Part shown: piece after piece, positions 53,612-63,902 of the stretch
Numbering within the stretch: the stretch's first letter is position 1
How the letters are laid out: every line of letters starts with the position of its first letter
Assembly (NCBI RefSeq): GCF_016745425.1
Contig: NZ_JAERVK010000008.1
Coordinates: 169,877 to 233,876, forward strand
Length of the DNA stretch: 64,000 nucleotides
Direction: 5' to 3'
DNA from: Candidatus Methylomicrobium oryzae
GTDB taxonomy: Bacteria > Pseudomonadota > Gammaproteobacteria > Methylococcales > Methylomonadaceae
Program-made: the position numbers and the translations under genes
The notes under the pieces: generated by a model
Database searches by the model: none
Seen by the model: only the letters and a program-made list of their open reading frames with translations
What the model was told of the DNA's origin: nothing

Positions 53612-55165
53612 ATGCTGTTTAATTCGTACAGTTTCATTTTCGCCTATCTCCCGATCGTATTTTTCGGCTATTTCGGATTGGGGCGCCGCAGTCCCAGACT
53701 CGCTGCAGCCTGGCTCGCCCTGGCCTCCATTTTTTTTTACGGCTGGTGGGATTTTCGCTTTACCGCCCTGCTGCTGGGTTCGATTGCGGTCAACTATGGC
53801 GCCGGCTACGCGATTGCCAAGCAAACCGTTCTCCGTCCGAAATGCCTGTTGATTCTGGCGATTGCGCTCAATCTGTCGCTGCTCGGTTATTTCAAGTATT
53901 TCAATTTTTTTATCGATAACCTGAACCGGTTGACCGGCGCCGGCTTGGAAAATGCGCCGATTCTGCTGCCGTTAGGGATCTCGTTTTTTACCTTTACCCA
54001 AATCGCTTTTCTGGTCGACAGCTATCAAGGCAAGGCCAGGGAATACAATTTCGTGCATTATTCGCTGTTCGTAACCTATTTTCCGCATTTGATCGCCGGC
54101 CCCGTCCTGCATCATAAGGAAATGATGCCGCAGTTCGGCGAACGCGCCAGCTGCCGGATCAATGCGGATAATGTGGCAGTCGGACTCAGCATCTTCATCC
54201 TGGGCCTGACCAAGAAAATCCTGCTCGCCGATACCCTGGCCGGGTATGCGACGCCGATTTTCGATGCAGTGCACCGGGGAGGCGAACCGATGCTGGTCGA
54301 ATCCTGGATTGCCGCGCTCTCGTACACATTCCAGCTCTACTTCGATTTTTCGGCGTATTCGGACATGGCGATCGGCCTATCGCTGATGTTCAATATCCGC
54401 CTGCCGGTCAATTTCGATTCACCTTACAAGGCGACCAGCATCATCGAGTTCTGGCGGCGCTGGCACATGACCTTGTCCCGTTTTTTGCGCGACTACCTGT
54501 ACATCCCGCTGGGCGGCAACCGCAAAGGCAACCTGCGCCGGCATGCGAATCTGATGGCCACGATGCTGCTCGGCGGACTCTGGCACGGCGCCGGCTGGCC
54601 GTTCGTGATCTGGGGAGGACTGCACGGCGGTTACCTGATCATCAACCATGCGTGGATCGGGTTCAAACAGCGCATGGGTTGGGGAAACGGCGGCAGAATG
54701 GCGCAATTTCTGGCCGGGTTGCTGACTTTTTTTGCGGTAGTCGCTGGCTGGGTGTTTTTCCGGGCGGAAACTTTGAACGACGCGCTCGATGTTCTGCGCG
54801 GCATGGCAGGAATGAACGGCTGCGCCTTTTCGAGGAAATTAGCCAACTCCGGAGTCGCCGAATGGCTGAAACCGCTGGGCGTACGCTTCATCGGCACCCT
54901 GCCGCTGACCGAATTGGACTCCGGTAAAGCCTTCAAAATTTTATTCGTCTCACTGCTAATCGCTTTCTATTTCCCGAATTTGCAGCAAATTTTCGCCCGC
55001 TACCGTCCGGCTTTGTCTAAAGTGTCCGCCAATGAGCAAGGATGGCTGCAGCGGCTCTGTCAGTGGAGCCCCGCAACACTTAAGGCTTGGCTATTGGGGC
55101 TGACATTCGCTTATACGCTGCTCAACTTTACCCAAATCAGCGAATTCCTTTATTTCAGGTTTTAA
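53612..55165 (+). CDS. MBOAT-family O-acyltransferase (AlgI/DltB-like)
   Basis: The 517-residue membrane protein starts with MLFNSYSFIFAYLPIVFFGYF and carries PLGISFFTFTQIAFLVDSY, the YFDFSAYSDMAIGLS segment, EFWRRWHMTLSRFLRDYLYIPLGGN, and the catalytic histidine in MLLGGLWHGAGWPFVIWG. These mark the AlgI-like branch, which moves acyl groups across the inner membrane onto exopolysaccharides or envelope polymers. The next gene is likely its periplasmic partner. Confidence 0.93.
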   Translation: MLFNSYSFIFAYLPIVFFGYFGLGRRSPRLAAAWLALASIFFYGWWDFRFTALLLGSIAVNYGAGYAIAKQTVLRPKCLLILAIALNLSLLGYFKYFNFFIDNLNRLTGAGLENAPILLPLGISFFTFTQIAFLVDSYQGKAREYNFVHYSLFVTYFPHLIAGPVLHHKEMMPQFGERASCRINADNVAVGLSIFILGLTKKILLADTLAGYATPIFDAVHRGGEPMLVESWIAALSYTFQLYFDFSAYSDMAIGLSLMFNIRLPVNFDSPYKATSIIEFWRRWHMTLSRFLRDYLYIPLGGNRKGNLRRHANLMATMLLGGLWHGAGWPFVIWGGLHGGYLIINHAWIGFKQRMGWGNGGRMAQFLAGLLTFFAVVAGWVFFRAETLNDALDVLRGMAGMNGCAFSRKLANSGVAEWLKPLGVRFIGTLPLTELDSGKAFKILFVSLLIAFYFPNLQQIFARYRPALSKVSANEQGWLQRLCQWSPATLKAWLLGLTFAYTLLNFTQISEFLYFRF

Positions 55166-55170
55166 CGCTC

Positions 55171-56451
55171 ATGCGCTGTTATCTGACTCATTTACTGGCT
55201 TCGGCAACCTTGGCGCTAGCTTCGACGGCTGCTTTTAATTGGTTTACCGATCCTTATGCGATATTCGGAAGCCCTCGTCTCCCGAATATCAATGAAGCAA
55301 AACCCCTGGTCACCGACAATATCAGGATATTCAAAATGGTGGGGTATCTGCACCATCCCATGGACGCCCTGATTCTCGGCACATCCCGCGCTCATGTAGG
55401 ACTCAATCCGAAACACCAGGCATTCAACGGCCTCAGAACCGTCAATCTCGCGATGCCTTCCCAGCCCAATGCAGAGACCGCTTTACTTTTTAAATTCGTT
55501 GCCGAACACAATTCTTTACAAATGGCGGTGATCGGCCTGGACTTTTTTGCTTCCAATGCTTACCTGACCTTTACTCCCGATTTCACCCCGGACAACTTTG
55601 CGGAAGACAGAAAATGGAAACTGCTGTTTTCCTTCGATACTGTGATGGCAAGCCGAAAAACCTTGTTCCAACAAGGCCGTTTCCCCCCGGCACCGGATGA
55701 AGCGATTACCGAGGCCCGGCAAAAATATTCCAAACAGGCGCTGATCAATTCGGAAAAAGGCTATATGTGGGGCGGCGTCTACCTGCCGGGGCCGAAGTGC
55801 CGGTTCCGGTTCGAGACCGAGCCTTCGGAGACCGGCAAAATCCAGCATACGCCGCCGTTGGAGGATATACGCGCGCTGATCGCACTGGCGCATCAACATC
55901 ACGTGAAACTGTACCTGTTCATCTCGCCTTCGCACGCCCGGCAGTGGGAAGTTCTGGCCGCGCTTGGGCTTTGGGATACCTGGGAGGACTGGAAACGCCA
56001 ACTCGTCCGAATCAACGAGGAAGAAGCCGCCCGCGCGCATCAGAAGCCGTTTCCGTTATGGGATTTCAGCGGCTATCACGGCATTTCGACCGAAAACCTG
56101 CCAGATTCGAACGTTCCCGGCGCAGAAATGGCCGGCTACATCGAATCCTCCCATTACAAGCCGGCTATCGGTAATCTGGTGCTGGACCGGCTGTTCGATT
56201 TGAAGGTGCCGGGCGGAACATTACCTCAGGATTTCGGAGTCCTGCTGACGCAGGACGCTATCGAGCGGCACCTGGAAGCTATCCGCTCGGCCCGGATGCG
56301 TTACCGGCAAACGCATTCCCGCGACATCGCGGAAATCGCCAATTTCGAGAGAGAAGTAAAGCTGCAGAACCGCTGTATCGACTATACCCATCCCGCCCCG
56401 GAACCCGTCACGGCTGCCGGTACGGGCACAGGTAAGGTCGCAGTACGATAA
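55171..56451 (+). CDS. Probable periplasmic partner of the MBOAT acyltransferase
   Basis: The 426-residue protein has one N-terminal membrane segment (LTHLLASATLALASTAAFNW), then FTDPYAIFG, and a DALILGTSRAHVGLNPKHQA block typical of the SGNH-like/AlgJ-type proteins that follow MBOAT genes. GTSRAHVG contains the Ser that would be the nucleophile, and DSNVPGAEMAGYIESSHYKP gives a possible Asp/His pair near 330-345. It starts six bases after the MBOAT gene. It could complete acetylation of a polymer in the periplasm. This is inferred mainly from context and the GTSR motif. Confidence 0.8.
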   Translation: MRCYLTHLLASATLALASTAAFNWFTDPYAIFGSPRLPNINEAKPLVTDNIRIFKMVGYLHHPMDALILGTSRAHVGLNPKHQAFNGLRTVNLAMPSQPNAETALLFKFVAEHNSLQMAVIGLDFFASNAYLTFTPDFTPDNFAEDRKWKLLFSFDTVMASRKTLFQQGRFPPAPDEAITEARQKYSKQALINSEKGYMWGGVYLPGPKCRFRFETEPSETGKIQHTPPLEDIRALIALAHQHHVKLYLFISPSHARQWEVLAALGLWDTWEDWKRQLVRINEEEAARAHQKPFPLWDFSGYHGISTENLPDSNVPGAEMAGYIESSHYKPAIGNLVLDRLFDLKVPGGTLPQDFGVLLTQDAIERHLEAIRSARMRYRQTHSRDIAEIANFEREVKLQNRCIDYTHPAPEPVTAAGTGTGKVAVR

Positions 56452-56458
56452 ATTCGGG

Positions 56459-57742
<1,284 letters not shown>

Positions 57743-57765
57743 TTATCGGTCTCTCAATAAAAAAT

Positions 57766-58074
57766 CTAGGTCAAATGCGCATGGCCCGGCCAGCTGACGA
57801 CATGATCGAAATGCAGCCGGGATTGCAGGGTCTCGATCGCCTTGACGACCTTGTCCGGCTCGTCGTAAAACTCCAGGATCAAAGGCAATTCGAGCGACAG
57901 ATCGACCAAAGACGAGGTATGGATTTCGCGTGAAGCGCCCATCCCCTCGATGCCCCGCAAGACGGTCGCTCCCATAATGCCTATTTCATCGCGCAAGATG
58001 TTCAGGGCCTTGCTGATACGAGTATCGCCCTCAAGCGAGAAAATTCTGGCGACCGTTATCGGTTTAATGGTCAT
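57766..58074 (-). CDS. DUF190 family protein
   Basis: The 102-residue protein has the DUF190 pattern: ALNILRDEIGIMGATVLRGIEGMGAS and SLELPLILEFYDEPDKV, a ferredoxin-like fold related to PII proteins. DUF190 genes frequently accompany crcB and are thought to act in fluoride resistance. The start overlaps the crcB stop by four bases, giving coupling. Confidence 0.9.
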   Translation of the reverse strand: MTIKPITVARIFSLEGDTRISKALNILRDEIGIMGATVLRGIEGMGASREIHTSSLVDLSLELPLILEFYDEPDKVVKAIETLQSRLHFDHVVSWPGHAHLT

Positions 58075-58778
58075 ATCCGTTCACCCGCCATCAGGCCGAG
58101 CCATAATAAAAACAAACAAAACAAGCCGTTGCCGGCAAATACGCCCAAAATCGGATAGAACTGGGTTTCCAACGTGTAGCCGTGCTCGAGCAGATAGAGC
58201 ACCACATACAAACCCGACAGCGTCAGAAAAGCGCCGGCCATCACCACCATGATCGCGGCGCGGTATTCTGCGGTAATTTCGACATGCTGCAGCAGCAGCG
58301 CGGAAACGATGCCGATCAAAAACGCGATCAGCGCATTCACAGTCATGATGGCATAAGGAAAAGCATGGTTTTGCCAATGAATCATGCCGGCCGAATAATA
58401 ATACAGCGACCGGCCGGCCAACAGGCCGATCCATACCGCCAGCAGGCAGGCGGCGACGCTCAGCGCAATATTGGCCGCAGCCTTGGAAATCGCCCCCTGC
58501 TCGATCAGATAGAGCGTTTCGAGCGAAAAACTCGAAAACGTGGTAAAACCACCGAGGAAACCGACCAGAATCGCCGCCCGGTACTCGAGCGCAAATGTCA
58601 CCCGCTGCAGAATCAAGGCTTCGGCTAGAAGCCCGATCAAAAACGATCCGATCACGTTCACCGCGAGGGTCCCGTAGGGAAAGCCCCGCCCGAGCCATTG
58701 GTACACGCCGCTCGACACCAGAAATCGCGCCACCGAACCGAACGCACCGCCGAACGCGATCACGATCAATTGATTCAT
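58071..58778 (-). CDS. crcB: Two-domain CrcB/Fluc fluoride channel fusion
   Basis: At 235 residues it is about twice a normal Fluc (about 125). Domain 1 (1-122) is canonical: GAFGSVARF, AVNVIGSFLIG (Asn 41), and GGFTTFSSF with the Phe box (Phe 81, 84). Residues 123-235 repeat the same plan: HAFPYAIMTVNALIAFLIG (Asn 148), EYRAAI (171-176, identical to 65-70), and LYLLEHG against LYLIEQG. The second Phe box is lost (AGAFLTLSGLY). There is no complete TM1 in the repeat; helix 4 of domain 1 runs into the TM1-like tail SLYYYSAGMIHWQ, so about seven helices are expected. It is flanked by orn and DUF190 in an operon. No fluoride riboswitch fits the 11-base gap upstream. Confidence 0.88.
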   Translation of the reverse strand: MNQLIVIAFGGAFGSVARFLVSSGVYQWLGRGFPYGTLAVNVIGSFLIGLLAEALILQRVTFALEYRAAILVGFLGGFTTFSSFSLETLYLIEQGAISKAAANIALSVAACLLAVWIGLLAGRSLYYYSAGMIHWQNHAFPYAIMTVNALIAFLIGIVSALLLQHVEITAEYRAAIMVVMAGAFLTLSGLYVVLYLLEHGYTLETQFYPILGVFAGNGLFCLFLLWLGLMAGERI

Positions 58779-58789
58779 CTTATCCGTTG

Positions 58790-59356
58790 TTAGCCGCGCT
58801 TGCCTGCGAATTGGGTAGCGATGAAATGCTCGCGGTAATATTGAAGCTCATCGATGGATTCCTTGATATCGTCCAGGGCACGATGCGCCGAAACCTTAGT
58901 GAAGCCGTCCTTGATTTCCGGCGCCCAGCGGGCCGCCAATTCCTTCAGGGTCGATACATCGATACTACGGTAATGGAAAAAGGCTTCCAATTGCGGCATG
59001 TAACGGAACAGAAAGCGCCGGTCCTGCCCTATCGTATTGCCGCACATAGGAGAGGTTCTGTCCGGAACCCATTGTCTTAAAAACTCAAGCGTCTGCCGCT
59101 CGGCTTCGACGGTATCGATCTCGGAAGCCTTGACCCGGTCGATCAGGCCCGACTGGCCGTGGTGCTGCTGATTCCATTCGTCCATCTCGGCCAGTATCGA
59201 GTCGGGCTGGTGCACCGCGATGACAGGGCCGTGTGCCAAGATCGCCAGATCCTTGTCGGTTACGATCGTCGCAATCTCGATGATCACGTCCTGATCGGGA
59301 TTTAATCCCGTCATCTCCAAGTCTATCCAGACAAGACGCTCCGAGTCCAGTGCCAT
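58790..59356 (-). CDS. orn: Oligoribonuclease
   Basis: The 188-residue DEDDh exonuclease has [21 protein letters not shown] (DxE), [27 protein letters not shown] and the [14 protein letters not shown] histidine-aspartate motif. It degrades 2-5 nt RNAs and pGpG from cyclic-di-GMP. It is the first gene of the minus-strand run with crcB. Confidence 0.97.
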   Translation of the reverse strand: MALDSERLVWIDLEMTGLNPDQDVIIEIATIVTDKDLAILAHGPVIAVHQPDSILAEMDEWNQQHHGQSGLIDRVKASEIDTVEAERQTLEFLRQWVPDRTSPMCGNTIGQDRRFLFRYMPQLEAFFHYRSIDVSTLKELAARWAPEIKDGFTKVSAHRALDDIKESIDELQYYREHFIATQFAGKRG

Positions 59357-59455
59357 TTAATACCTCTCCATTATGTTCATAAAGTTCCGATTAGTGTAGC
59401 ATTGGCGAATCTGTATGGCTATTTCTTAAAATAATTCGATTATAACCAGATAACC

Positions 59456-60706
59456 ATGAATACCTTTACCGTTATTTTTATTGTTGCGCTGACGATTTCT
59501 TATTGCGTGCAATTTTGGCTGTCCCGGCGTCAATCCGCGTATGTGTTGGCCCATCGCGCCGAAGTCCCCGCCGCATTCGCCAGGTCGGTCCCCCTGGCTG
59601 CGCATCAAAAAGCGGCGGACTATACCCTTGCAAAAGGCAAGCTCGGCAAGATCGACAGTATTCTGGGCCTGGTCGTGTTATTGCTGCTGACCCTGGGCGG
59701 CGGCATCAATCTCGCGTTTATGTTTTGGTCATCGGTTATCGAATCGCCGATTCTTGCCGGTGTCGTGGCCAGTGCCACGATTTTCCTGGCCATGTCATTG
59801 CTGGAATTGCCTACCAGCCTCTATCAGACGTTCGTCATCGAAGAACAATTCGGTTTCAACAAAAGCACGCTCAAACAGTTCTTCAAGGATCATGCGCTGC
59901 AACTGGCGCTGGGCGCTGTCATCGGCCTGCCGCTTTTGGCGCTGATTTTGTGGGTCATGGAAAATGTCGGCACTTACTGGTGGCTCCTGGCCTGGGCGAT
60001 TATGATGGGCTTCTCGCTGCTGATGAGCTGGCTGTTCCCGACGGTTATCGCACCGTTATTCAACAAATTTACCCCGATGGAAGAAGGCGCGCTGAAAGCC
60101 CGGATTCAAAAGCTGCTGGACCGCTGCGGTTTCAGCAGCCAGGGCATTTTCGTGATGGACGGCTCCAAACGCTCCGGCCACGGCAACGCCTATTTCACTG
60201 GGCTGGGCAACAACAAACGGATCGTGTTTTTCGATACCCTGATCAAATCGCTGGACGACGAAGAGCTTGAGGCGGTGTTGGCCCATGAACTAGGGCATTT
60301 CAAATGCAAGCATGTGATCAAGATGCTGGCTGCGACCGCGGTAATGAGCCTGATCAGCCTCGGCATTCTCGGCTGGCTGATCGATCAGTCCTGGTTTTAC
60401 ACGGGTCTCGGCGTCGAGCAGAAATCGAATGCGGCCGCTTTATTGCTGTTCATGCTGGTTTCTCCGGCGTTTACGTTCTTCATGCAGCCGATCAGCGCGT
60501 TTTTCCAGCGCAAGTTCGAATTCGAAGCGGACAGCTTCGCTGCCGAACATGCTCAGGCCACCAAAATGATCAGCGGCTTGGTCAAGTTGTATGAAGAAAA
60601 CGCCAGTACACTGACGCCCGACCCGCTCTATTCAGCCTTTCACTACAGCCATCCGCCGGCTGCGATCCGGATAGCGCATCTGGAGGCGAAAATGGCGGGT
60701 CGGTAG
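59456..60706 (+). CDS. Ste24-type M48 membrane metalloprotease
   Basis: The 416-residue membrane protein carries the zinc motif HELGHFKCKH (HExxH) near residue 281, the third ligand in FEADSFAAEHAQA, and the N-terminal M48 peptidase segment EEQFGFNKSTLKQFFKDH. About seven membrane helices are predicted. It is the bacterial relative of CAAX protease Ste24 and probably takes part in membrane protein quality control. Its stop codon shares one base with the rsgA start. Confidence 0.92.
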   Translation: MNTFTVIFIVALTISYCVQFWLSRRQSAYVLAHRAEVPAAFARSVPLAAHQKAADYTLAKGKLGKIDSILGLVVLLLLTLGGGINLAFMFWSSVIESPILAGVVASATIFLAMSLLELPTSLYQTFVIEEQFGFNKSTLKQFFKDHALQLALGAVIGLPLLALILWVMENVGTYWWLLAWAIMMGFSLLMSWLFPTVIAPLFNKFTPMEEGALKARIQKLLDRCGFSSQGIFVMDGSKRSGHGNAYFTGLGNNKRIVFFDTLIKSLDDEELEAVLAHELGHFKCKHVIKMLAATAVMSLISLGILGWLIDQSWFYTGLGVEQKSNAAALLLFMLVSPAFTFFMQPISAFFQRKFEFEADSFAAEHAQATKMISGLVKLYEENASTLTPDPLYSAFHYSHPPAAIRIAHLEAKMAGR

Positions 60707-61593
60707 TGGCTGAGGTCAAAGAAGGGCTGGCGGTAGCGCATCTGGGCCAGGGCATCGCCGTTGAGGATAACGGCCGGATCATTCTCTGCCAGCCGCTCAG
60801 AAAACTGGATACCATTGCGGTAGGCGATAGAGTGCTCTGGTCGGAGGCCGCTCCCGGCCAGGGGCGCATCGAGGAAATTCTGCCCAGACATTCCCTGCTG
60901 ATGCGCCCTGCCCGTAACGGCAAAACCCGTCCGGTAGCAGCCAACATCGATATGGTTGTGGTAATTTTCGCGATGGAACCGCATTACGACTCCCTTTTAA
61001 TCGATCAATACCTGGCGATATGCGAAAACAGCAGCTTCAAGGCGTCGCTGGTTCTGAACAAGGCCGATTTGCCGGGAACGGATGAAGCGGATCGGGATCT
61101 TGCGGTTTATGCCGCGCTCGGGTATCCCCTCTACAAAGTCAGTGCAAAAACCGGAGAAGGTATGGAACAACTGAAACAGGCGTTGAGGGGGCAAGTCAGC
61201 ATCTTTACCGGGCAATCCGGAGTCGGTAAATCGTCACTGACCCGCGTATTCATTCCGGACAAGGAGATCAAGATCAACGCGATCTCGGCGTCGGCGAAAC
61301 TCGGACGGCATACAACCACCGCCGCTACCCTTTATCATCTTAAGGAAGGCGGTGATCTGATAGACAGTCCTGGCGTCGCGATCTTTGGATTGGCCGATTT
61401 GACAGCGGACGAACTGGCGTACGGCTATAAGGAATTCCGCCCGTATATCGGCAATTGCCGCTTTAACGATTGCCGGCACGAACAGGATAAAGGTTGCGCG
61501 ATACGCACGGCGGTCGAAAATGGTACAATACCCGAATGCCGCTATCGGCGTTTTCTGAAGCTTAAAGATAAAATTCCTTTAAAACCGCGTTAA
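60706..61593 (+). CDS. rsgA: Ribosome small-subunit GTPase RsgA
   Basis: The 295-residue circularly permuted GTPase has an OB fold, then G4 NKADLPG, G1 GQSGVGKSSLTRVF, G3 DSPGVAIFGL and a C-terminal zinc site CRFNDCRHEQDKGCAI. It acts late in 30S maturation. The start is GTG directly after the protease stop (TAGTG). Confidence 0.96.
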   Translation: MAEVKEGLAVAHLGQGIAVEDNGRIILCQPLRKLDTIAVGDRVLWSEAAPGQGRIEEILPRHSLLMRPARNGKTRPVAANIDMVVVIFAMEPHYDSLLIDQYLAICENSSFKASLVLNKADLPGTDEADRDLAVYAALGYPLYKVSAKTGEGMEQLKQALRGQVSIFTGQSGVGKSSLTRVFIPDKEIKINAISASAKLGRHTTTAATLYHLKEGGDLIDSPGVAIFGLADLTADELAYGYKEFRPYIGNCRFNDCRHEQDKGCAIRTAVENGTIPECRYRRFLKLKDKIPLKPR

Positions 61594-61860
61594 CTAATCT
61601 TTCGGGCAGCCTTCCAATTTGTATATCGCATAGCCCTGCTCGTCGATTTGTTTGCGCAGCTCGGCGGGCGCCTCTGCGCTATGGCAGAAGTAACATGTCT
61701 CCTGGGTAACTACTGCGTCGGAATGACCGATGCTTTCGAGCCATTTTCTGGCACATTCCAGCGCTTTTTGCGGATCCTGTTCGTCGATAACCACATCAAA
61801 ATGCATGATGCCGCCTTTGGCCTTTTTTGCATAAGTGTCGAATACGTGAGAAACGGGCAT
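61594..61860 (-). CDS. DUF2024 family protein
   Basis: The 88-residue protein starts SHVFDTYAKKAKGGIMHFDVV and contains QETCYFCHSAEAP and AIYKLEGC, typical of DUF2024. Its structural relatives are small alpha/beta proteins of unknown function; the CYFCH pair could bind metal. It converges with rsgA without a gap. The start at 61860 matches the family's N-terminus; the longer 14-residue frame does not. Confidence 0.85.
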   Translation of the reverse strand: MPVSHVFDTYAKKAKGGIMHFDVVIDEQDPQKALECARKWLESIGHSDAVVTQETCYFCHSAEAPAELRKQIDEQGYAIYKLEGCPKD

Positions 61861-62019
61861 AGCGATTCCATAAAAAACCGGTGGAGCAAACCACCGGCGC
61901 ATAAAATGCTTTACTAAGGGATATTATCCGAATTTTGAAGAATTTGCACGACTTTACAAGAAATCGAATCACCCTTGCAACTTATAAAAATCCCTTAAAA
62001 TAAGGTAATTTTCATATAG

Positions 62020-62054
62020 TATCGATTCGATATGTTGATAGATTATGGTATAAT
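62020..62054 (+). promoter_or_regulatory. Extended -10 promoter and palindromic operator of the MarR gene
   Basis: TGGTATAAT (62046-62054) is an extended -10 element. Just upstream, TATCGA-T-TCGATA (62020-62032) is a perfect palindrome in the -35 zone, a suitable autoregulatory operator for the MarR protein. The operator role is inference. Confidence 0.55.
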
Positions 62055-62094
62055 GCTATCCAATGTCAAGAATTTTTAAATACGTATAAACGTA

Positions 62095-62649
62095 ATGGAA
62101 AAAATAGCCATATTTGAAGTCATTGAGCGTATGTCAGCATTGATTCGGTCCGAAGAGCGAAAGAAGTGCACCGAGCTCGGGCTACAGCCGGTCCATTTTC
62201 AGGTTCTGGATTATCTATCGCGCTGCAATCGCTTCAGCGACTCGCCCGCGGCATTGACCAATTACCTGGGCATGACCCGCGGCACCGTTTCGCAAACGCT
62301 GCAGCTTTTGGAAAAAAAAGGCTATATCAAAAAAACGACCGACAGTAATGACCGGCGCATGGTGCACATCAGCCTTCTGGAGGAAGGCGAAGCGGTATTG
62401 TCCGAAGCCCGTTCCACCGACTTTTTCCGCCAGGCCTCGACATTCCTGAATGAAGACGTCGACGCGGAAAAAGTCTTTTCGGATACGTTAGTGGCTTTGC
62501 AAAAGGCACACAAATTTCAGACGTTCGGTTTATGCAAGACCTGTAAATATTTCACCCGTCAAAGCGATGGTTTCTTCTGCGGCCTGACTCAGGAAAAACT
62601 CAGCCAGAAAGACAGCGAAAAGATTTGCCAGGAGCATACCGTCAATTAA
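62095..62649 (+). CDS. MarR-family regulator with C-terminal cysteine motif
   Basis: The 184-residue protein has a MarR winged helix: HFQVLDYLSRCNRFSDSPAA, LTNYLGMTRGTVSQTLQLLE, KKGYIKKTTDSNDRRMVHISL. After the dimer helices comes a tail with CKTCKYF, FFCGL and ICQEH: four cysteines plus a histidine that could bind zinc or iron or sense redox state. The same CxxC...C...CxEH tail occurs in other proteobacterial MarR proteins as far as I recall. No target gene is adjacent in the same direction; queG converges. Confidence 0.9.
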   Translation: MEKIAIFEVIERMSALIRSEERKKCTELGLQPVHFQVLDYLSRCNRFSDSPAALTNYLGMTRGTVSQTLQLLEKKGYIKKTTDSNDRRMVHISLLEEGEAVLSEARSTDFFRQASTFLNEDVDAEKVFSDTLVALQKAHKFQTFGLCKTCKYFTRQSDGFFCGLTQEKLSQKDSEKICQEHTVN

Positions 62650-62706
62650 CACGGGAAAACCGGACTCGGCAACGAATCTTGATCGCTTGTTGCGCCTTTT
62701 AGGAAA

Positions 62707-63801
62707 TCAGGCCAACGATCCAGCTTCTTCCCGCTTTTCCGATTGTCTGGCCAATGCCCATTGCACATGCTCTTTGACCAGCTCGGATGAATGCTCCAGC
62801 CTAGCCTTTAAAGCCTCGATCACTTCCGGAGCGTGGGAGGCATTTCCGAGGGCAACTGCGATATTTCTGAGCCAGCGCTCGTAACCGATCCGCCTGATCG
62901 CGGAACCTTCGGTCCGGGTCAAAAAGGTCTGTTCGTCCCAGGCGAACACATCGAGCAAGTGCTGCGCATTCAGCCTATGTCTCGGCTTGAAGTCGTTTTC
63001 GGCTGTCAGTTTGGCAAAACGGTTCCAGGGACAGATCAATTGGCAATCGTCGCAGCCGTAAATCCGATTGCCGATTAATGGCCGCAGGGCTTCCGGAATC
63101 GAACCGTGCAGTTCGATGGTCAGATAAGAGACGCAACGGCGCGCATCGACCCGGAAAGGCGCCACGATCGCCCGGGTCGGACAGATGTCCAAACAAGCGG
63201 TGCACGACCCGCAATGCATCGCGGCCGGCGGATCGATCGGCAACGGCAGGTCGGTGTAGATTTCCCCCAGAAAAAACCAGGAACCCGCTTTACGGTTGAT
63301 TAAATTGGAATGCTTGCCTATCCAGCCGAGCCCGGCTTTCTCCGCCAACGCTTTTTCGAGCACCGGGGCACTGTCGACGAATGCCCGATAGCCGAACGGA
63401 CCGGCTTCCGTCTGAATTTTATCGGCCAGCTTCTGCAGACGGCTGCGGATCAGTTTGTGATAATCACGGCCAAGCGCATATCTCGAAATGTACGCTTCGG
63501 CGGGGCCGGCCAGGGTTTTGTGCATTGCTCCGGACGGCTCGGAAAGATAATCCATCCGTACCGAAATAATTCGCACGGTGCCCGGCTGTAAAAGGGCCGG
63601 ACGGCTGCGCTTAAGCCCATGCCGGTGCATGTAGTCCATTTCGCCGTGAAAATTATCGTCCAGCCAGGCCTGCAGATGCCGCTCTGCCTGCTCCAGGTCG
63701 GTGTCGGCAATGCCGACTTGCTGGAAGCCGAGTTCCAGGCCCCATTGCTTGATCTGCACGGCAAGCCGCTGCAGGTCTTCATCATTACGGATTGATGACA
63801 T
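62707..63801 (-). CDS. queG: Epoxyqueuosine reductase
   Basis: The 364-residue enzyme has the cobalamin/substrate domain (SVRMDYLS, YALGRDYHKLIRSRLQKLA, DSAPVLEKALAEKAGLGWIG) and two 4Fe-4S clusters (CGSCTACLDICP and CDDCQLICPWNRFA), followed by HEAT-like repeats. It performs the last step of queuosine synthesis in tRNA. The ATG at 63801 is chosen over a TTG five codons upstream. Confidence 0.95.
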   Translation of the reverse strand: MSSIRNDEDLQRLAVQIKQWGLELGFQQVGIADTDLEQAERHLQAWLDDNFHGEMDYMHRHGLKRSRPALLQPGTVRIISVRMDYLSEPSGAMHKTLAGPAEAYISRYALGRDYHKLIRSRLQKLADKIQTEAGPFGYRAFVDSAPVLEKALAEKAGLGWIGKHSNLINRKAGSWFFLGEIYTDLPLPIDPPAAMHCGSCTACLDICPTRAIVAPFRVDARRCVSYLTIELHGSIPEALRPLIGNRIYGCDDCQLICPWNRFAKLTAENDFKPRHRLNAQHLLDVFAWDEQTFLTRTEGSAIRRIGYERWLRNIAVALGNASHAPEVIEALKARLEHSSELVKEHVQWALARQSEKREEAGSLA

Positions 63802-63823
63802 CGTCAAGTTTTTCAATCAGGCT

Positions 63824-63853
63824 ATAAAACAAACAGGGCGGCCGAAGCCGCCC
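63824..63853 (-). terminator. UUCG-loop terminator between the edge gene and queG
   Basis: On the minus strand GGGCGGC-TTCG-GCCGCCC is followed by TGTTTGTTTTAT. It lies 50 bases past the stop of the gene entering from the right edge. Confidence 0.75.
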
Positions 63854-63902
63854 TTCACTGGGAAATTTCCGGTACCGCTTCAGTGCGGCCTTTTGACAGC
63901 CT

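Noticed and set aside
58779..58789. Fluoride riboswitch before crcB
   Set aside because: Only 11 bases separate crcB from orn, too short for the aptamer.
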